NCBI GenBank assembly: GCA_029821215.1
Contig: JALGTV010000054.1
Coordinates: forward strand, 1-7,815
Length of the DNA: 7,815 bases
Direction: 5' to 3'
DNA from: Candidatus Zipacnadia bacterium
Lineage (GTDB): Bacteria; Armatimonadota; Zipacnadia; Zipacnadales; Zipacnadaceae
Shown: positions 1-4,367 of the stretch, piece after piece
Position numbering within the stretch: position 1 is the stretch's first letter
How the letters are laid out: the number at the start of each line of letters is the position of its first letter
Made by a program: the position numbers and the translations under genes
Notes under the pieces: generated by a model
Database searches by the model: none
Told to the model about the DNA's origin: nothing
What the model saw: the letters and a program-made list of their open reading frames with translations, nothing else

Positions 1-481
1 CTGCGGCAGCTCCCCATCGCTACATACCAGACAGTCGCCCCATAGGTCCGGGTCAGTCAAGTGGCGGGCATCGGCGGCCAACACCTGGGCATTACCCACT
101 GCATCCAGTCGCTGGAGCCGCTGCCGCGTTATCTGCACATACTCGGGGACCAACTCCACCCCAATAGCGCTGCGTCCTTCCTCCAGACATGCTATCAGCG
201 TCGCGCCGCTGCCGCAGAAGGGGTCCAGCACCCATGCGCCCGGCTTGGTGAAGAAATTGACGAACTCGGCCACCAATTCCTCGGGATAGCGGGCCGGATG
301 AAGCTCAGTGTCTTTGTTCTGGTGATAACGAGGTGAATCACAGATAAACCAGGACTTGGTAGACTTAATCCACTCTTTTCCCTTTTCCGGTCAGATCATT
401 GAGGCTATTGGCCGGATGCGGGTCAGAGTCAGCGCGGTCACTGGCCTCAGCAGATGATAGCCTTCTATTGGGCACAGTCAT
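1..481 (-). pseudogene. DNA methyltransferase (N4/N6 type), 5' part, frameshifted and cut by window edge
   Basis: This is an S-adenosylmethionine-dependent DNA amino-methyltransferase, read on the minus strand. After the frame break the open frame gives KEWIKSTKSWFI, then HPARYPEEL (motif X-like, about 281-300), then the SAM-binding motif I DPFCGSGAT (about 205-225) and GVELVPEYV. It stays open to base 1; the catalytic S/D-PPY motif IV should lie beyond the edge. An in-frame TGA at about 389-391 blocks this frame just before KEWI, with no good start codon after it. The matching N-terminus is in another frame: ATG at 481 starts MTVPNRRLSS and reaches NDLTGK, then continues only to GKRVD and a TAA at 365-367 (38 residues). 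Removing one copy of the 7-bp repeat at 375-388 joins the halves as DLTGKEWIKSTKSWF, which fits my memory of the family. The gene starts 14 bp after the ftsK stop and has only a weak AAGG; a GTG at 475 is an alternative start. It could be a pseudogene, a phase-off allele or a sequence error. Confidence 0.78.
375..388 (-). repeat. 7-bp tandem duplication (GGAAAAG x2) breaking the methyltransferase frame
   Basis: On the plus strand CTTTTCC occurs twice head to tail (375-381 and 382-388); on the coding strand this is GGAAAAGGGAAAAG. Because 7 is not a multiple of 3, the second copy shifts the frame by one base. Deleting one copy restores a continuous frame through ...DLTGK|EWIK. This is seen directly in the sequence; whether it is a fixed mutation, a slipped-strand switch or an assembly error cannot be told from one sequence. 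Confidence 0.85.
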
Positions 482-495
482 CAGCCTTAATCAGA

Positions 496-2802
496 CTATT
501 CATCCTCCTGCAGTGGGCTATCCTGATAGTCATCCTCACTTAACGTTCCGGCCAACGCCGCGTCCGCCCTACCAGGACCAATAAGCACCTGGCGGGCTTT
601 AGAGCCCTCGTGGGGGCCAATTACACCCCGGCGCTCCATCATATCTATCAGGCGGCCCGCCCGGGCATATCCTACCTTGAAGCGCCGCTGGAGCATTGAG
701 ACTGACGCCTGCTGTTCAGCGACTACATACTGCACCGCTGCCGCGTATAGTTCATCACTGGTCTCTAGTTCGGCCCCATAGTCTTCTTCATCCTCAGGTA
801 GGTCGGGGATTATCTGAAAATCTGGCTCGCCCTGTTCATGCAGGTAGGCCACAACCTTCTCAATATCTGAGCGGGGCACAAACGAGCCTTGCATTCGTAT
901 AGGCTTGGAGGCATCCAATGGCGCATACAGCATATCCCCGTTGCCAATTAACCGCTCGGCCCCCTGGCCGTCAAGAACCGTGCGGGAGTCGTGCATGGAA
1001 GCCACTGCCAGAGCGATCCGGGAGGGCATATTGGCCTTGATATTGCCGGTAATTATCTTTACTGAAGGCCGCTGAGTAGCGACTACTAGATGTATCCCGG
1101 TCGCCCGCGCTAGCTGAGCAATACGGCAGATAGAGTATTCAAATTCAGCCCGCGCCTGGATCATCAGGTCAGCCAACTCATCAATGAGGATGACTACGCG
1201 GGGCAGCGGCTCAAATTCATCAATAATACCCTCTTTAGGCATGCGGGCCAGCTCATTATATTCGTTAAGATTGCTGACCCCCTTCAACGCGAATTTATCA
1301 TAGCGCTTTTCCATCTCCCGGATGGCCTTATGCAGCACGTTAGCCGCCTGTCTAAGGCTGTAAACCACGGGCGAGATTAAGTGCGGGATGCCATCGTAGA
1401 TGGATAGTTCGACCCGCTTGGGGTCAATTAGCAATAAGCGGACATCTTCGGGAGAATGCCTCATAATCAAGCTGAGTATGACCGAATGCAGGCATACGCT
1501 CTTCCCGGACCCAGTAGCGCCGGCTATCAGCAGATGAGGCATCGACACCAAATCGGCGATTACTGGCTGGCCGGCAATGTCTCTACCCAAGGCTATGGGC
1601 AGCTCCCCGGGATGGTTCTGAGACTGTTCTGATTCCATCACGCCGCGCAGGCTCACTATGGAGCGATGCTCATTGGGCACCTCAATGCCGATGGCCGACT
1701 TGCCAGGAATAGGCGCCTCTACCCGGACGTCCACGGCGGCCAAACTCATCGCCAGGTCATCAGCTAACCGAGTTATCTGATTAACGCGGATACCCCGCTC
1801 CGGCTCTACTTCGTAGCGGGTTAGCACCGGCCCGCGCTCAAAGTGAGTGACCTTGGCTGATATGCCAAAACTTTCCAAAGTGTCTTCCAGCTTGATGATG
1901 CTATCCGCGGTCTCCTGGTGCATCTCCTGGCTATCAGTTTCTCCCGCCAACTTCTGCAACAGAGATAGCGGCGGCTGAGTATAATGTTCCGGCGGGCTTA
2001 TCAACTCTAACTGTGGTTTCCCCGCCGTCTCATTACTATTTCCGGTAGCTCGCTGAGGCGGGGTGGAAGTGGCCGGATTAGTCTTTTGCCCGGCATCAGG
2101 TGGGCTATCCGCCGCTTGGTCAGCCGGTTGCTGAGGGGATGATTCCTCTTTGTCGTCCAAATCTACTCCCGGCCCACTGGTTTCTACCCGGCGGGGCCGA
2201 GAGCGGCGGCGGGTTTTCTCGGCTTCGCGGCGCAGGCTACGGCGACGAGATGGCAACGGGCGCGTGCCTATCTGCCCCAGGTATTCTCTCCCCTGCCCTA
2301 TTGCTGTAGTTATGCCGCTGAGCAATTGCCGCGTGGAGCTTTGGGTAATAAGCAGGACCCCCACAAAGGCAAGGGCGGCTAAGATGATGTAACTTCCAGC
2401 CGTGCCCAGAATCTTCAAAAAGACCCAGGCTATAGCTCCTCCTACAAAACCGCCGGCATGGGCGAGTTTATCTGGTGCCGAGAAGTCAATATCCTGCGGG
2501 GCAAGTAGTTGGCGGAGGGTAATTATGACTACGAATAACAGCGCCAGTCCCATTATCGTCTGGGGTCCAGCCAGCCGCTTCTGCTCTAGGCCATACAAAG
2601 CCGCCAGTACAAATGCCACCGGCGGCATCAGATACGCGCCTATCCCAAAAGATAGCAGCAATGTCTGGGAGATAACGAAGGGGAAAAACCCGTCAATTTG
2701 GGCCCCATAGACCAAACTGGCCAGGAGCAAAGCTCCTAAGGTGGCAAATCCGATGGCGATGATATCGCGCTTAAGCCGGTCATCTGTGCCCTGCGATGCC
2801 AC
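496..2802 (-). CDS. ftsK: DNA translocase FtsK/SpoIIIE
   Basis: This is the membrane-anchored, ATP-driven DNA pump that clears chromosome ends from the division (or sporulation) septum and directs terminus resolution. Numbered from the upstream GTG at 2811 (771 aa), residues about 16-155 hold four hydrophobic membrane segments. Residues about 165-275 are a charged, Pro/Gln/Ser-rich linker (FtsK linker). From about 285 to 660 is the RecA-like motor, with Walker A GATGSGKS (431-438), Walker B VVILIDEL (539-546) and the conserved ATQRPSVKIITG stretch. The C-terminal winged-helix gamma domain (about 688-745) carries RRFKVGYARAGRLIDMMERR, which should read KOPS/SRS orienting sites. Length and order are normal for Firmicutes. 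Two in-frame GTG starts exist, at 2811 and 2802. I chose 2802 because AGAGGGTGAT lies at a good distance before it, whereas it overlaps the 2811 GTG; stops lie just upstream of both. FtsK and SpoIIIE cannot be told apart here. Confidence 0.96.
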   Translation of the reverse strand: MASQGTDDRLKRDIIAIGFATLGALLLASLVYGAQIDGFFPFVISQTLLLSFGIGAYLMPPVAFVLAALYGLEQKRLAGPQTIMGLALLFVVIITLRQLLAPQDIDFSAPDKLAHAGGFVGGAIAWVFLKILGTAGSYIILAALAFVGVLLITQSSTRQLLSGITTAIGQGREYLGQIGTRPLPSRRRSLRREAEKTRRRSRPRRVETSGPGVDLDDKEESSPQQPADQAADSPPDAGQKTNPATSTPPQRATGNSNETAGKPQLELISPPEHYTQPPLSLLQKLAGETDSQEMHQETADSIIKLEDTLESFGISAKVTHFERGPVLTRYEVEPERGIRVNQITRLADDLAMSLAAVDVRVEAPIPGKSAIGIEVPNEHRSIVSLRGVMESEQSQNHPGELPIALGRDIAGQPVIADLVSMPHLLIAGATGSGKSVCLHSVILSLIMRHSPEDVRLLLIDPKRVELSIYDGIPHLISPVVYSLRQAANVLHKAIREMEKRYDKFALKGVSNLNEYNELARMPKEGIIDEFEPLPRVVILIDELADLMIQARAEFEYSICRIAQLARATGIHLVVATQRPSVKIITGNIKANMPSRIALAVASMHDSRTVLDGQGAERLIGNGDMLYAPLDASKPIRMQGSFVPRSDIEKVVAYLHEQGEPDFQIIPDLPEDEEDYGAELETSDELYAAAVQYVVAEQQASVSMLQRRFKVGYARAGRLIDMMERRGVIGPHEGSKARQVLIGPGRADAALAGTLSEDDYQDSPLQEDE

Positions 2803-2806
2803 GGCT

Positions 2807-2816
2807 ATCACCCTCT
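2807..2816 (-). promoter_or_regulatory. Ribosome binding site that favours the GTG start of ftsK at 2802
   Basis: The minus strand reads AGAGGGTGAT, a near match to the anti-Shine-Dalgarno complement AGGAGGTGAT. The purine core AGAGGG is 8 nt from the GTG at 2802, but directly abuts the earlier GTG at 2811, where it could not work. This supports a start three codons downstream of the longest open frame. Confidence 0.6.
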
Positions 2817-2842
2817 ATTTCTATGAAGTAGTCTGCATCTGG

Positions 2843-2862
2843 AGACGGGTGATGGGCCGTCT
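2843..2862 (-). repeat. Hairpin in the ftsK mRNA leader
   Basis: On the minus strand AGACGG (2857-2862) and CCGTCT (2843-2848) are perfect complements around an 8-nt loop CCCATCAC. It lies between the extended -10 promoter and the ribosome binding site, so it would be in the 5' untranslated RNA. There is no T-run, so it is not an ordinary intrinsic terminator. Function unknown. Confidence 0.35.
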
Positions 2863-2870
2863 GTGACTTT

Positions 2871-2879
2871 ATTATAGCA
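2871..2879 (-). promoter_or_regulatory. Extended -10 promoter for ftsK
   Basis: The minus strand has TGCTATAAT, a perfect sigma-A -10 hexamer (2871-2876) with the TGn extension (2877-2879). No good TTGACA-like -35 is seen 16-18 bp upstream (the place reads TTTCCT or similar), as is common for extended -10 promoters. It would give a leader of roughly 60 nt before the ftsK GTG. Confidence 0.6.
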
Positions 2880-3305
2880 CAAAACCGCCTCAGAGGAAAG
2901 GGGAGAGGACGGCGTACCCTTCCATTCCCTGCTGACCTGAGCCGTGAAAACAAAGCTAATCCCAACTCCTAATCCTGTCTACTGCCGCCCGAAGCTCACA
3001 GTTACGGCTCCCCGTAACCGTTAATCCTTGGCAGGAGGGATTTGAGATTATTGGAAGAATAGTAATGAAATCAGATTGTTGCAGTCAAGTCCCCGGTATA
3101 GGGTAGACACTATTTAAGGCGGAGCGTACAGCACGAAGGATGGGCTAACGGAGCGCAGGAGAAGTAAATGTCTACGATGGCCGCCAGCGCAGTTATTTTA
3201 GTATAAGGATTAGTTTGCGCTCTACTTTCGGGCCCAATGTGTCCCAAACGACTTGGTGAGGCATAATCAGTTTGCAGTAGGCATCAGGCAAGTGAGGTAT
3301 CGGAT
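2880..3305. other. Intergenic region between divergent ftsK and the isochorismatase-like gene
   Basis: No convincing protein gene was found in this stretch on either strand. It holds the palindrome at 3001-3018 and AGGAGG at about 3033-3038, which is followed only by a seven-codon frame at most. It also holds a 12-codon frame with a good ribosome binding site at 3168-3206. I see no clear -35/-10 pair for the gene starting at 3306; CATAAT at 3262-3267 is the best -10-like hexamer but has no good -35. No intrinsic terminator with a T-run was seen. Confidence 0.5.
3001..3018. repeat. Perfect 18-bp inverted repeat (7-4-7)
   Basis: GTTACGG (3001-3007), the spacer CTCC and CCGTAAC (3012-3018) form a perfect dyad in the divergent intergenic region. 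It could be an operator for a dimeric repressor or an RNA hairpin. There is no T-run after it on either strand, so a terminator is unlikely. It lies about 290 bp before the plus-strand gene and about 120 bp upstream of the ftsK -10. Confidence 0.4.
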
Positions 3306-4121
3306 ATGAGAACAATCAGGCTCCCAGCCAGCTACTATCAGCAGTTTGACGCTGACTACAGCCGCGATATCCCGGCGGAGGGTTACGGCGGCTGGCAAAA
3401 AGAGCAGATCGAATTGTCCCTCGACCATACGGCGGTGGTGGTTATGCACGCTTGGTACTGGGGTACATATGAGGAATACCCGGGCTGGTGGCGCACAGTT
3501 GAGTACATCCCTCGTTCCTATGAAATCTGCCAGACAGTATTTCCCCGATTGCTTGGGGCCGTGCGCGCTTCCGGCCTGCCGCTATTCCACATAGTTGGCG
3601 GGGGCGACTATTACAAGGAGCTGCCGGGCTATCACAAGGCCGTCGAGTTGGCCGGACCAGAGCCTGAGCCGCCGGAGCAGGCCGAATCCGATCCAGTCAT
3701 AGACGAACTGCGCCAATTAAAGGCTCAGCGCGTCTATCCGGGCACGCATAACCAGCCCGACATCCAGCGTGGCTTCCAGAGAATAGATTTTCCGCTGGAA
3801 GCTCGACCTGTTGGGGATGAAGGTATTGCGGAAAATGCCCATCAGCTTTTTGCCCTCTGCCGACAGGCGGGTGTTAATCATTTGATCTACTCCGGATTCG
3901 CTATCAACTGGTGTTTGCTGATGTCGCCGGGGGGCATGCTGGATATGCAAAGACGGGGCCTGATGTGCTCGGCATTGCGTCAGGCCACAACCGCGGTTGA
4001 AAACAAGGAGACTGCTCGACAACAGTTGGCTAAGCAGGTTGCTTTGTGGCGGGTTGCCGTGCACTTCGGATTTGTCTTCGACGTTGATGACTTCATTGCC
4101 GCACTGCCAAGGGATAGCTAA
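3306..4121 (+). CDS. Isochorismatase-fold (cysteine hydrolase-like) protein with a divergent active site
   Basis: The 271-residue product resembles the isochorismatase/nicotinamidase superfamily: an alpha/beta fold that usually hydrolyses small amides or vinyl ethers with an Asp-Lys-Cys triad. The first core strand is HTAVVVMHAW (41-50), where the family normally has TALLVIDMQ, so His48 sits at the catalytic Asp position. The stretch around PGTHNQPDI (145-153) resembles the post-Lys loop, and Lys139 is near the expected Lys. The Cys loop is GFAINWCLLMSPGGM, with Cys203 at the nucleophile position. The N-terminal 40 residues and the PEPEPPEQ segment (about 118-125) are additions to the minimal fold. 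No signal peptide or membrane segment is seen, so it is probably cytoplasmic. The start is supported by GAGG at 3294-3297, 8 nt before ATG. The gene stands alone, with 246 bp before the ECF operon. Fold call is fairly sure; substrate and activity are unknown, and the Asp-to-His change may mean altered or lost catalysis. Confidence 0.75.
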   Translation: MRTIRLPASYYQQFDADYSRDIPAEGYGGWQKEQIELSLDHTAVVVMHAWYWGTYEEYPGWWRTVEYIPRSYEICQTVFPRLLGAVRASGLPLFHIVGGGDYYKELPGYHKAVELAGPEPEPPEQAESDPVIDELRQLKAQRVYPGTHNQPDIQRGFQRIDFPLEARPVGDEGIAENAHQLFALCRQAGVNHLIYSGFAINWCLLMSPGGMLDMQRRGLMCSALRQATTAVENKETARQQLAKQVALWRVAVHFGFVFDVDDFIAALPRDS

Positions 4122-4220
4122 TGACCCGGAAGATCACCACTCACAAAGTACTTGGCAAACTGGACAAGCCCCCTTCCCAGACCCATATCTCTTTCATAGA
4201 TACCACAAAGTATCCTCCTC

Positions 4221-4345
4221 ACTGTGCCCGTAGAGGTGAGGCCAACTATAACTGATCGGCTCGCCCCGGAGACTCCACGATAAAAGGAAACTGGCTGGTC
4301 GTGGCGAACCCTTTCTTTGATGTCAGTGCCGATTGACGACACGGA
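4221..4345 (+). ncRNA. Candidate structured 5' leader (possible riboswitch) of the ECF transporter operon
   Basis: The leader between 4221 and the ribosome binding site can form several hairpins. One pairs GGTGAGGCC (4235-4243) with GGCTCGCC (4258-4265), with one bulge and one G-U. A second pairs CCACGA (4275-4280) with TCGTGG (4299-4304) around TAAAAGGAAACTGGCTGG. GGAGACTCC (4268-4276) is a small dyad. A closing helix could pair CTGTGCC (4223-4229) with GACACGG (4338-4344), with one mismatch. The layout, a multi-stem fold just ahead of an ECF vitamin/cofactor importer, is typical of riboswitches. I could not match it to the cobalamin, TPP, FMN, lysine, THF, preQ1, SAM, ykkC, ydaO or T-box consensus. 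GGTGAGGC and CAGTGC recall short pieces of the M-box, but its other conserved blocks are absent. Pairings were found by eye and are unscored. Confidence 0.4.
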
Positions 4346-4354
4346 AGATAGTGC

Positions 4355-4360
4355 AGGAGG
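4355..4360 (+). promoter_or_regulatory. Strong ribosome binding site of the ECF S-A-A gene
   Basis: AGGAGG, 7 nt before the ATG at 4368, is a perfect Shine-Dalgarno at ideal spacing and settles this start. It lies directly downstream of the foldable leader, so a switch there could act by hiding it. Confidence 0.85.
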
Positions 4361-4367
4361 ATAGCTG

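Noticed and set aside
61..336. Plus-strand 91-residue frame opposite the methyltransferase
   Set aside because: It is antisense to the well-conserved motif X/motif I region of the methyltransferase, so it is a shadow.
2780..2965. Minus-strand 61-residue frame overlapping the ftsK start
   Set aside because: It lies over the promoter and leader of ftsK, has no family likeness and low-complexity Arg/Pro content.
3033..3060. AGGAGG followed by a TTG-started frame in the intergenic region
   Set aside because: The frame is only about six codons before TAG, too short to count as a gene.
3346..4064. Other-frame open frames within the isochorismatase-like gene (plus 3346-3594, minus 3717-4064)
   Set aside because: They overlap a gene with clear motifs and show no recognisable domain themselves.
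4142..4212. Direct repeat CACAAAGTA (4142-4150 and 4204-4212)
   Set aside because: A 9-bp match over a few hundred bases without further copies can be chance; there is no linked structure or known operator.
4221..4345. Cobalamin riboswitch upstream of the ECF operon
   Set aside because: TAAAAGGAAAC loosely recalls the cobalamin TAAAAGGGAA block and CCGGAGAC recalls its 3' end, but the order is wrong and the conserved GCCACTG box is absent.
4221..4345. M-box (Mg2+) riboswitch
   Set aside because: GTAGAGGTGAGGC and CAGTGC look like two M-box pieces, but the GGCTCC...GGAG stem and the CAATGGGTCAACAG block are missing. It is kept only as an unassigned structured leader.
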